Of a stretch of DNA of 64,000 bases, positions 37,296-44,876 are shown piece after piece. A program made the translations under genes and the position numbers. The stretch comes from Pseudolysinimonas_A sp039912695 (lineage in GTDB: Bacteria > Actinomycetota > Actinomycetes > Actinomycetales > Microbacteriaceae). Within the stretch, counting starts at the first letter, position 1, and each line of letters opens with the position of its first letter. The notes below the pieces were generated by a model. That model was not told the origin of the DNA. It saw only the letters and a list, made by a program, of their open reading frames with translations, and made no database searches. The stretch is taken from NCBI RefSeq assembly GCF_039912695.1, contig NZ_JBDSPJ010000017.1, positions 1-64,000 on the forward strand, given 5' to 3'.

Positions 37296-39071
37296 CTACC
37301 AGGTGAGCGGGAGGCTCGGAGCCGTTTCCGTCGACGGGGTGACCCGGAACGTTTTGATGACCTGCTCCATGATCGCGTGGTACGCGGGGGCCGCTGCTGC
37401 CGACGACTTAATCGTATCGGGCTTCGCAAAAGTAACCACCATGGCGTACTCGGGATGATCTGCCGGAAAGACGCCGGCCAGCGAGACGATGCGGTCGGCG
37501 CCGTATCCTCCGTTGGCCGCCACCTCTGCCGTGCCGGTCTTTGCCGCGATGCGGTACCCGGGGATGCTGATGACGTTGCGCAGGGCCCCTTGGCTCGCGA
37601 CGGTCTCCATCATCTGCAGGGTGGTGTTTGCCGCGTACTCGGAGACCACGCGGGTGCCCGTCTCCACCGGCACGTCGCTCCAGCTGCCGTCTGGGTGCTC
37701 GCACCCAGAGACGAGGGTCAGCGGAAGTCGGACGCCGCCGTTGCCGAGCGTCTGGTACAGGCCGAGCATCTGCGCGCTCGTGACGGTGATCCCCTGACCG
37801 AACATCTGGGTTCGTTGGCTAATCGAGTCGATAGTGGCTGCGCCCTGCACATCCCCAGCCTCCTCGCCGAGGAAGCCGGCGGCGGTCGGGGTGCCGAAGC
37901 CGAAGGCGGTGAAGTAGTCGTGCTTCTGCTGCTCGGTCAGCTGTTCGCTCAGCATCACTGTCCCGATGTTGGAGGAGTTCATCAGGATGCCGGTGGCCGT
38001 CAGGCGCAAGTCGCCGTGGGACCACACATCGGTGATGCTCGTTCCGGCGGGCAGACCGTCACGGTAGGCCGACGGAACGACGACCTGAGTACTTGGGGTG
38101 ATCAGGCCCTGGTCCAGCAATGCGGCGAACGCGACGGGCTTCATGATCGAGCCGGGCTCGAACGGGGCGGTGAAGCTGCGTGCACCCGAGTCGGCCGCGC
38201 TGACCGAATTCAAGTTGTTGGGGTCAATCGAGGGCCAGTCAGCTGCTGCCACGATCTCGCCCGTCGAAACCCGGACGACCATCGCGGTGCCCCAGTCCGC
38301 ACCGACAGCCTGACCTTGCGTGGCGAGGGCCTGCTGCGCGAACCAGTTCAAGTCGGAGTCGATCGTGAGGTGGACCGTTCCGCCGTTGACGGGTTGCTCC
38401 GATACGACGGTGCTCCCCGGGAGCCGCACGCCATCCTCACTGCGTTCGTAGGTCGATGACCCGTTGGTCGCGGCCAGGCAGGTGTTCTGCTGGTACTCGG
38501 TACCGGCCAAGGGTCCGTCGGTGCCGATAAAGCCGACGAGGTTGCCCGCTGTCGCGCCACTCGGGTAGCTGCGCGAGGGATGAAGTTCTACGTACAGCCA
38601 CGGAATTTGAAGCGCGCTGACGGACTGGAACTGCGCAAGCGTGACGTGCTTCACGAGGTAGGTGAAATCAGACTCTGGGTTGACAGCAAGGGCCTCACTA
38701 ATGGAGGTCGACAGATCGGCGGGAACCGCGCCCGTCAACTCCGCGATCTTCGCGAAGACGTCGCTGGTGGCAACCTCAGTGCGTACGCCGTTGACAGTCA
38801 TCGACGTAGTCGTCCCTATGTTGCGCGGTGACGCGGTGATGTCGAACCGTTCGACGCTGTCGGCGAGCACCACCCCGTTGGCATCGACGATGCTCCCCCG
38901 CGTTCCATAGGTGGTCACCGAAATTTCACGCCTCGACTCCGCAGCGGCCGTCAACTCCGAGGCGCGCACAACCTGGATGTCGACCAACTTGACGACGAAG
39001 ATGCCGACGACAGCTAGGACCGCACAAATGGTGAGCGCGAGTCGTCGTCGGGTGCTGCGGGCATGAGGCAT
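37296..39071 (-). CDS. ftsI: Septal peptidoglycan transpeptidase FtsI (PBP3)
   Basis: Class B penicillin-binding protein cross-linking septal wall with FtsW. The 591 residues have one N-terminal membrane helix (11-32), the dimerisation/pedestal domain, and the transpeptidase with S308-I-M-K311, S366-S-N368 and K511-T-G. ATG at 39071 gives a family-like N-terminus (HARSTRRRLALTI). The frame stays open to TTG 39254, inside ftsL, adding 61 very basic residues; I regard that as a shadow of the ftsL repeat. 61 bp separate its stop from the murE CTG. Confidence 0.95.
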   Translation of the reverse strand: MPHARSTRRRLALTICAVLAVVGIFVVKLVDIQVVRASELTAAAESRREISVTTYGTRGSIVDANGVVLADSVERFDITASPRNIGTTTSMTVNGVRTEVATSDVFAKIAELTGAVPADLSTSISEALAVNPESDFTYLVKHVTLAQFQSVSALQIPWLYVELHPSRSYPSGATAGNLVGFIGTDGPLAGTEYQQNTCLAATNGSSTYERSEDGVRLPGSTVVSEQPVNGGTVHLTIDSDLNWFAQQALATQGQAVGADWGTAMVVRVSTGEIVAAADWPSIDPNNLNSVSAADSGARSFTAPFEPGSIMKPVAFAALLDQGLITPSTQVVVPSAYRDGLPAGTSITDVWSHGDLRLTATGILMNSSNIGTVMLSEQLTEQQKHDYFTAFGFGTPTAAGFLGEEAGDVQGAATIDSISQRTQMFGQGITVTSAQMLGLYQTLGNGGVRLPLTLVSGCEHPDGSWSDVPVETGTRVVSEYAANTTLQMMETVASQGALRNVISIPGYRIAAKTGTAEVAANGGYGADRIVSLAGVFPADHPEYAMVVTFAKPDTIKSSAAAAPAYHAIMEQVIKTFRVTPSTETAPSLPLTW

Positions 39072-39087
39072 GGAGTCGTCGCTCTCG

Positions 39088-39711
39088 TCAGTGCGTCGTG
39101 GGAGACGGGATCGGGCCAGAGGACGGCGAGCCAGAAGATTGCGAGCCAGAGGACGGCGAGCCGGACGTCGGCGGGGTCGCACCCGAGGCGGTTGGCGCGC
39201 CGTTGGGTGACGCGGTGCTCGGGGTTGCCGAGGGGGTCGTGGTTGCCGAGACAAGCGACGTTCCGGTCAGGAGTGAGTTGCCGATCTGATTGCCGGCTGA
39301 CCCCGTCAGGCTTCCGCCTGCGGCGGTCGGGTTGCCCGTCACCGCGCCCGTCGACAGATCGAGGAAGACCGGGTTGCCGCTGGCTACCATGCCCAGGTTT
39401 TCGGCGTTCGCTGTGAGGTTCTGCGTCGACGAAAGCACTTCGAGGTTTTCGGTGAGCGCCTGCTGCTGACGTTCGAGGTCGCGCTGCTGCGACTGAAGGT
39501 CTGAGATTCGGTACGCCCCGTCGGCGACCGCGATGCTCATCAACAGCTGGCCGAGCAGAATCACACCAATGCCGGCAATCGTGACGATCGCGGGAACGAG
39601 ACGCGGCCTAGCGCGCCGTTGCGCTCGGGTGGGCGCGACTTCTAGGTAGGGCCGCGGCCGAGAATCGGGAGAGCGCAGGGGGCGCGGCGAGGCCAGTGGC
39701 AGGGCGCTCAT
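39088..39711 (-). CDS. ftsL: FtsL/DivIC-like divisome protein with Ser/Pro-rich tail
   Basis: Position between rsmH and ftsI and the fold pattern fit FtsL: basic cytoplasmic part (1-37), one membrane helix (38-60), coiled coil (66-96) and a short conserved end (NLGMVASGNPVFLDL). After that comes an 85-residue Thr/Ser/Pro/Gly tail (121-207), outside the membrane, partly built from a 15-bp repeat. The tail is not part of the usual family. ATG at 39711 overlaps the rsmH stop by four bases. Confidence 0.82.
   Translation of the reverse strand: MSALPLASPRPLRSPDSRPRPYLEVAPTRAQRRARPRLVPAIVTIAGIGVILLGQLLMSIAVADGAYRISDLQSQQRDLERQQQALTENLEVLSSTQNLTANAENLGMVASGNPVFLDLSTGAVTGNPTAAGGSLTGSAGNQIGNSLLTGTSLVSATTTPSATPSTASPNGAPTASGATPPTSGSPSSGSQSSGSPSSGPIPSPTTH
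39116..39175. repeat. 15-bp tandem repeat in the ftsL tail
   Basis: Units at 39116-39130, 39131-39145, 39146-39160 and a degenerate 39161-39175. First and third are identical. On the minus strand they encode SPSSG/SQSSG-type repeats. Confidence 0.85.
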
Positions 39712-40685
39712 GCGGCCACCCTCTTGAGCTGGCTGCCCCTGAGCCGTTCGGCCGCGCGGAGGCGCACGGGAGTCGAACGCGGGTTGCGGGCCTTCTCGGC
39801 ATCCGTCGCCAGTTCGGCACCGCGAACCAGCAGCCTCAGTTCGGGCCGGTGCTCGGGCAACTCGACCGGCAGACCGCGCGGGGCGGTTGAGGTCGAGCGG
39901 CGTGCGAATTCCTGCTTCACGATGCGGTCTTCAAGGGACTGGTAGGCGAGCACCACGATGCGACCCCCGATTTCGAGAGCGTCGACCGCTGAAGGAATGG
40001 CACGCTCGAGGATGGCGAGTTCGGAGTTGACCTCAATCCGCAACGCCTGAAAGACACGCTTCGCCGGGTGTCCGGCTCGTTGCACGGCCGCCGGGGTCGC
40101 GGCGGCGATGATGTCAACGAGCTGTGCCGAGGTCTCGATCGGCGCGGCGGCACGACGTTCGACGATGCGACGCGCGTACCGTGCAGCCAGCTTCTCTTCG
40201 CCGTACTGGAAGAAGATCCGGCGCAGGGTGTACTCGTCGTACTCCGCGATGATGCGCGCCGCGGTGAGCGGCGCGGTCATGTCCATGCGCATGTCGAGCG
40301 GGGCATCCTTCGAATACGAGAAGCCACGCTCGACCACGTCGAGTTGCATCGACGAGACGCCGAGATCGAACAGGATGCCGGCCACCGGCCCCACGCCGAG
40401 GTCATCGAGAACATCCGCAATCCGGTCGTAGACGGCGTGAACGAGGTGCACTCGGTCAGTGAACGGAGCGAGACGCTCCCCCGCGAGCCGCAGCGCCTCG
40501 GGGTCGCGGTCGAGTCCGACGAACGTGAGTTCGGGAAATCGGCGCAGGAATGCTTCGGCGTGGCCACCCAGGCCGAGCGTTGCGTCAACAAGCACCGCAC
40601 CCGACCGGTCAAGGACGGGTGCGAGCAGCTCGATGCAACGCTCGAGCATGACCGGAGTGTGAAGGGCGTCGTCGGCGGCGGTCAT
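39708..40685 (-). CDS. rsmH: 16S rRNA (cytosine-1402-N4)-methyltransferase
   Basis: SAM-dependent methylation of C1402 in the decoding centre. The 325 residues have HTPVMLERCIELL at the start, the SAM loop DATLGLGGHAEAFL, the motif FDLGVSSMQLD and the RVFQALRIEVNSEL stretch. ATG at 40685, with no good SD; 103 bp separate it from mraZ and hold no gene. Confidence 0.96.
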   Translation of the reverse strand: MTAADDALHTPVMLERCIELLAPVLDRSGAVLVDATLGLGGHAEAFLRRFPELTFVGLDRDPEALRLAGERLAPFTDRVHLVHAVYDRIADVLDDLGVGPVAGILFDLGVSSMQLDVVERGFSYSKDAPLDMRMDMTAPLTAARIIAEYDEYTLRRIFFQYGEEKLAARYARRIVERRAAAPIETSAQLVDIIAAATPAAVQRAGHPAKRVFQALRIEVNSELAILERAIPSAVDALEIGGRIVVLAYQSLEDRIVKQEFARRSTSTAPRGLPVELPEHRPELRLLVRGAELATDAEKARNPRSTPVRLRAAERLRGSQLKRVAA

Positions 40686-40788
40686 GGGATGTGGGGCCCG
40701 AGGCCCTCGAACCGGATCCCCATCCGCTGCGACCTGTCTCCGGGGAAGTGGAGGCAGGGTGCGCGGCTGAGGGTCGGGCGCGAGGGAA

Positions 40789-41223
40789 TCAGATGGGGCC
40801 CGCGATCACCTCCCCCGCTCCGCCTGCTGCGTACGTCGCTTCACGCGCTGCGTAGAAGGTTTCCCAGGCCTGGGAGTCCCAAATCTCGGCTCGGGTCCCG
40901 ACGCCGATCATCGTGAGCTCACGGTCGAGCGACGCGTAGTCGCGCAAGATCGACGGGATCGTGACCCGGCGTTGCTTGTCGGGAATCTCCTGCGACGCCC
41001 CGCTCATGAAGAAGCGAGCCTGGTCGCGCTGTTCCGTGGTGGTGACCGGAGCCGAGTTCATGGCGTCGAGTACTTTCTCGAACTCGCGCTCGCTGTACAC
41101 GACGACGCAACGATCCACTCCGCGGGTCATGACGAGCCCGCCTGAGAACTCGTCCCAGAACTTGGCCGGAAGAATCACGCGGCCTTTTTCATCCAACTTG
41201 GGCGCGAAGGTGCCGAGCAACAT
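40789..41223 (-). CDS. mraZ: Transcriptional regulator MraZ
   Basis: AbrB-like ring-forming DNA-binding protein that represses the dcw operon in E. coli. The 144 residues contain two SpoVT/AbrB domains: LDEKGRVILPAKF near the N-terminus and DKQRRVTIPSILRDYA in the second half. ATG at 41223 with GAGGGGG seven bases upstream. It is the first gene of the cluster and is preceded by five repeated boxes that fit its own operator. Confidence 0.96.
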   Translation of the reverse strand: MLLGTFAPKLDEKGRVILPAKFWDEFSGGLVMTRGVDRCVVVYSEREFEKVLDAMNSAPVTTTEQRDQARFFMSGASQEIPDKQRRVTIPSILRDYASLDRELTMIGVGTRAEIWDSQAWETFYAAREATYAAGGAGEVIAGPI

Positions 41224-41261
41224 GCGGCGACCCCCTCACTCTCCGGCCAGATGTGAATGAC

Positions 41262-41306
41262 TCCACACTACTCCACTTTCCTCCCCAAGCAACCACTTTC
41301 CACCCA
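41262..41306 (-). promoter_or_regulatory. Five MraZ boxes at 10-bp spacing
   Basis: On the minus strand, GTGGA (41262-41266), GTGGA (41272-41276), GGGGA (41282-41286), GTGGT (41292-41296) and TGGGT (41302-41306) recur every 10 bp. E. coli MraZ is known to bind TGGGN repeats with this period upstream of mraZ. Confidence 0.7.
41265..41292 (-). promoter_or_regulatory. Candidate mraZ promoter
   Basis: Minus strand: TTGCTT (41287-41292) and TAGTGT (41265-41270) separated by 16 bases. It lies inside the MraZ boxes, as expected for self-repression. Neither hexamer is a perfect match. Confidence 0.45.
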
Positions 41307-41343
41307 TTCCCCTCCCTTTGGGGCCACCGCGCTCCCCGAGCGC

Positions 41344-41375
41344 AAAAAAAAAGACCGACCCGAAGGTCGGCCTTT
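41344..41375 (-). terminator. Rho-independent terminator of the DUF3040 gene
   Basis: Minus-strand RNA: an 8-bp stem (one G-U pair; 41353-41360 with 41365-41372) closed by a UUCG tetraloop, followed by nine U residues (41344-41352). It isolates mraZ transcription from the upstream gene. Confidence 0.9.
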
Positions 41376-41410
41376 CACAAAAACGGGGAGGGAGCTCGTG
41401 CTACTCGGTA

Positions 41411-41462
41411 CTGCTCCTCGGTACTACTTCGCGGTACTACTCCGCGGAGCTACTCTTCGGTG
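41411..41462. repeat. 13-bp tandem repeat duplicating a stop codon
   Basis: Four units at 41411, 41424, 41437 and 41450 with consensus CTACTYCKCGGTA, plus a 10-base part copy at 41401-41410. CTA, read as TAG on the minus strand, starts three units; the last (41450-41452) is the stop of the DUF3040 gene. Confidence 0.85.
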
Positions 41463-41812
41463 TCGTTGCGGCGTTCCCACCGCTCGTTGAGCGTGTCCAT
41501 GAAGCCCGCGCGGGGCGGACCGGCCGCGTCGCGCGGGTCCTGAGGAACCGTGAGCCGGCGGGGCGGGGCGAAGCAGAGCAACGCTCCGCCGAACATCAGG
41601 AGGAATCCGAGTAGACCCACCACGGGCTGACGAACGATCACACCCACCACGAGAAGAATCAACCCGACCACGCCACCCAGGATGCCCAGAGCGATTGCGG
41701 TGTAGTTGGCGCGACCCGGACGACCAACGGTCGTCACGTCATCGGCGTCGCCGTGGTAGAGATTGCGCTCCATCTCGTCAAGGAGACGTTGCTCCTGTTC
41801 AGAAAGTGGCAT
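41450..41812 (-). CDS. DUF3040 membrane protein
   Basis: 120 residues beginning with the family signature MPLSEQEQRLLDEMERNL, then two membrane helices (about 38-58 and 63-82) and a charged tail. DUF3040 is confined to actinobacteria and lies next to mraZ in many of them; function unknown. ATG at 41812 has GGGAGCAGAT upstream. Terminated by a strong hairpin before mraZ. Confidence 0.88.
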   Translation of the reverse strand: MPLSEQEQRLLDEMERNLYHGDADDVTTVGRPGRANYTAIALGILGGVVGLILLVVGVIVRQPVVGLLGFLLMFGGALLCFAPPRRLTVPQDPRDAAGPPRAGFMDTLNERWERRNDTEE

Positions 41813-41869
41813 ATCTGCTCCCTAGGCCCTCTTCTGACACATTCTAGGCGGGTCGCTGCTGGGTAGGCT

Positions 41870-42994
41870 ATGTGTATGCCTGGGAGTCCGCGTTTAGTGG
41901 ACCTCGTTCAGGCTCGACTCGACGAGTTCTTGATCGAGCGGGGCACGGCGCTTCGGCTGATCTCGCCCGACCTGGACGTGATCGATGATTGCGCTCGACG
42001 CCTCCTCGCGGGCGGCAAACGCTTTCGCGCGCTGTTTGCCTTTTGGGGATGGCGCGCGGTGAACGCGCAGGCGACCGACTTTGACCCTCTCGCCGAACTC
42101 GACGACAGCGACCTCGGCGCGATTGTGTCGATCGCTGCCGGACTCGAGGTCTTCCACGCGGCCGCCCTGGTTCACGACGACATCATCGACAACTCGGATC
42201 TGCGTCGCGGGAAACCTGCCGTGCATCGCGCTCTCGAAACCCTGCACACCGAACGCGGCTGGGACGGGTCAGCGCAGCGGTATGGCACCGCCGCCGCCCT
42301 CCTGATCGGCGATCTTCTGCTCGGCTGGAGTGACGAACTGGTGGATGCCGGGGTCGCCTCGGTCGGGGACGTTGCCGCCGGGCGCGCTGCCCGCACCGAG
42401 TTTGCGACCATGCGCACCGAAGTTACCGCCGGCCAATACCTCGACATCTTCGAAGAAACCGCCTGGCGCGGCCACCCCGACGACGAACTTTTGCCGCGCG
42501 CGCAGCGGGTCATTCTCTTCAAGTCGGCCAAGTACAGCGTCGAGGCGCCGCTCGCCATCGGGGCATCGCTCGCCGGTGGGTCGCTGGCTCAAATCGCCGC
42601 GCTGCGCGACTTCGGTATCCCGCTCGGGATCGCGTTCCAACTTCGCGACGATCTGCTCGGCGTGTTCGGCGATCCAGATCTCACCGGAAAGCCTGCAGGG
42701 GATGACCTGCGCGAAGGCAAGCGCACGGTGCTGGTGACGTTGGCTCGTCAGAAACTCCCGGCATCCGCGATGCGGGTCTTCGACGAGTTGCTCGGCGATC
42801 GCACCTTGGACGCCGAGCAGATCAGCGTGCTGCAGACCGCCGTCCGGGACAGTGGCGCGGTCGAACACGTCGAGCGAGTCATTGTCCACCAACTCGACAA
42901 AGCTCGCGCCGCGCTCGCTGATGCGCCCATTGCGCGCTCAGCCCGCGACGAGCTGACGGCACTCGCCGACGCCGTCACCCAAAGGACCAGCTAG
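41870..42994 (+). CDS. Polyprenyl (geranylgeranyl-type) diphosphate synthase
   Basis: Condenses isopentenyl diphosphate onto allylic diphosphates. The 374 residues have the first aspartate-rich motif HDDIIDNSD and the second in LRDDLLGVFGD, with GKRFRA near the N-terminus. Product length cannot be read from sequence with confidence; relatives in this position correspond to IdsA2/Rv2173 of M. tuberculosis. ATG at 41870 or the second ATG at 41876 could start it. Its stop overlaps the convergent Rv2175c-like gene by four bases. Confidence 0.92.
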   Translation: MCMPGSPRLVDLVQARLDEFLIERGTALRLISPDLDVIDDCARRLLAGGKRFRALFAFWGWRAVNAQATDFDPLAELDDSDLGAIVSIAAGLEVFHAAALVHDDIIDNSDLRRGKPAVHRALETLHTERGWDGSAQRYGTAAALLIGDLLLGWSDELVDAGVASVGDVAAGRAARTEFATMRTEVTAGQYLDIFEETAWRGHPDDELLPRAQRVILFKSAKYSVEAPLAIGASLAGGSLAQIAALRDFGIPLGIAFQLRDDLLGVFGDPDLTGKPAGDDLREGKRTVLVTLARQKLPASAMRVFDELLGDRTLDAEQISVLQTAVRDSGAVEHVERVIVHQLDKARAALADAPIARSARDELTALADAVTQRTS

Positions 42995-43332
42995 AAGCCG
43001 AGCGCTTGGGCGACCCGACGGACTTCGGCTTTGCGTCCGGCCCGAAGTGCATCGATGGGTGCCGTACCGAGCAGATCGGTCACACCCAGCATCCAGGTCA
43101 TTGATTCGGCGTCGCTGAATCCCGCATCGTGCAAGACGATCAGCGTGCCGCGGAGTTCGGGCATCACTTCGCCGTTGAGGATGAAGTCGGCAGGAACCTT
43201 GAGCACCCCGTCGATACGTGCCGCGAGGAGCTGGCGATCCTCGATCATGCGCCGTACCTGGCTCTGCGAAAGGCCGAGAAGGTCGACGAGGTCGGGAACT
43301 GTCAGCCAGGCGCGCTCAGAGGATGCAATCAC
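42991..43332 (-). CDS. Rv2175c-family DNA-binding protein
   Basis: 113 residues with an N-terminal helix-turn-helix (WLTVPDLVDLLGLSQSQVRRMIEDRQLLAARIDGVL cut here to LTVPDLVDLLGLSQSQVRRM) and a C-terminal conserved helical part with MTWMLG. In M. tuberculosis Rv2175c binds DNA and is a substrate of the kinase PknL. The kinase gene is close by here too, one gene away. The disordered N-terminus of Rv2175c is mostly missing. Confidence 0.85.
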   Translation of the reverse strand: MIASSERAWLTVPDLVDLLGLSQSQVRRMIEDRQLLAARIDGVLKVPADFILNGEVMPELRGTLIVLHDAGFSDAESMTWMLGVTDLLGTAPIDALRAGRKAEVRRVAQALGF

Positions 43333-43477
43333 GAGTCAAGATTGCCATGCGCAATTGTTTCGAACATGTTAACTCCTCTAACACGAGCAACAGTGATTGA
43401 CAGTAGTTCACAGCTATGTCACGGTTGGGAGGCATGCCGACACGGATCCCCGGGGGCTGGGGAGATTGAGGCGGGAA

Positions 43478-44803
43478 TTGATCGACACATTCGAGGCTGA
43501 CGAGAGCGCACTCCCGGTGTTCCCGGGTATTGCGCCGACCCCGGTAACGGGGGCGCGGCATCTCGCCGACCGTCAGCCGAGCCTGCTCGGCAAAGGGTTC
43601 CGGATGACTCTTCCGTTTGTGGTCGCGAGCGCGATGACAGTCGGGCTGAACCTGACGGGCCCGATCAGCCCCGCGTCCGCAGCGCCGAAAAAGCCCGCGA
43701 AATCGAAGGTAGACCTTTCGACGCTGCGTTCCCTGGTGGCGGCCGCTCAGTCCGAGACCTCGGCCGCGCCGACGACCAATTACACCGTCAAGGCTGGTGA
43801 CACCGTCGCCTCGATTGCCGTGCTTCACGGCATTCCGACAGCCTCCGTGCTCGCCCTCAACGGTCTCGGCTGGAAGTCCCTGATTTTTCCCGGTCAAGTA
43901 CTCAAGCTGAGCGCGGGCACTCCGACCGTGGCGGTACCGGTCGCTCAAGTCGGCGGCCGATACACGATCTTGGCTGGCGAGACGGTTTCCCGCATTGCGG
44001 CAAAATTCGGTGTTACCGCAGAGGCCATTCTGAACGCGAACGGGCTGGGCTGGTCGAGCATCATCTACCCCGGGCAGACCATCGCGATTCCCGCTGCACC
44101 GGCTGCGCCCGAAGCACCCGCCGCCGCGCCCGCCATCGAGAACGTCTCCTCGGTCACCCGTGCGCCCGCGGCGCCCGCGCCACCCGCCGCTCCGTCGGCG
44201 CCGTCGGCGCCGGGCGGAAACTATGTCATCGCGTCGGGCGACACGATCTCGTCGATCGCTGGCCGGTTCGGCGTCAGTACCCAGGCAGTTTTGGATGCCA
44301 ACGGGCTCACCAGTTCAAGCATCATTTACCCCGGGCGCACTCTCGTCATCCCGTCGCCTGGTTCGACCGCTCCGGCATCTGCCGGCGGGTCAACGGGCGG
44401 GGTCACGACCCTCTCGAGTGAGCAAGAGGGCAACGCGCGCATCATCATCCAGGTCGGTCGCCAGCTCGGCATCCCGGACTACGGCATCGTTATTGCTCTC
44501 GCGACGGCGATGCAGGAGTCCAGCCTGCGCAACATCAACTACGGCGACCGTGACTCGGTGGGACTGTTCCAACAGCGTCCCAGCACCGGATGGGGCTCGG
44601 TCGACGACATCATGGATCCCAGCCACGCCGCCGCATTGTTCTACGACGGCCGATCCGGTTATACCCGCGGCTTGCGCGACATTGGTGGGTGGGAATCGAT
44701 GGCTCTGACTGTGGCCGCCCAGCGGGTGCAGGTCTCTGCCTACCCGAACGCCTACGCCAAGTGGGAAGCCAGCGCCCGAGCCTGGTTCGCGGCGTTCGCC
44801 TGA
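43478..44803 (+). CDS. Exported LysM protein with lysozyme-like C-terminal domain
   Basis: 441 residues from TTG 43478, which has GAGG six bases upstream; ATG 43604 is an alternative. A hydrophobic stretch (44-62) ending ISPASAAP looks like a signal or anchor. Three LysM domains bind peptidoglycan: about 101-144, 161-205 and 248-292. The C-terminal domain (315-441) contains ALATAMQESSLRNI and GLFQQRPS, with E347 a possible catalytic acid as in lytic transglycosylases. Catalysis is inference. It is divergent from the Rv2175c-like gene and precedes the PASTA kinase gene. Confidence 0.83.
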   Translation: MIDTFEADESALPVFPGIAPTPVTGARHLADRQPSLLGKGFRMTLPFVVASAMTVGLNLTGPISPASAAPKKPAKSKVDLSTLRSLVAAAQSETSAAPTTNYTVKAGDTVASIAVLHGIPTASVLALNGLGWKSLIFPGQVLKLSAGTPTVAVPVAQVGGRYTILAGETVSRIAAKFGVTAEAILNANGLGWSSIIYPGQTIAIPAAPAAPEAPAAAPAIENVSSVTRAPAAPAPPAAPSAPSAPGGNYVIASGDTISSIAGRFGVSTQAVLDANGLTSSSIIYPGRTLVIPSPGSTAPASAGGSTGGVTTLSSEQEGNARIIIQVGRQLGIPDYGIVIALATAMQESSLRNINYGDRDSVGLFQQRPSTGWGSVDDIMDPSHAAALFYDGRSGYTRGLRDIGGWESMALTVAAQRVQVSAYPNAYAKWEASARAWFAAFA

Positions 44804-44876
44804 CCCTGATTCTGGAAGCCCCCGCGGGTGGGGTGTCCTCCCAGAGACGCGGAGCCCCCAAACGTAGACTTCGGGG

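Noticed and set aside
39072..39254. Upstream extension of ftsI to a TTG codon
   Set aside because: It lies entirely in ftsL, has no SD, and encodes an Arg/Pro repeat arising from the ftsL 15-bp repeat. ATG 39071 matches family N-termini.
43397..43477. TTG 43397 as start of the LysM gene, or TTGACA there as a -35 box
   Set aside because: No SD precedes it, and no -10 hexamer stands 16-18 bp downstream. TTG 43478 with GAGG is better, though not certain.
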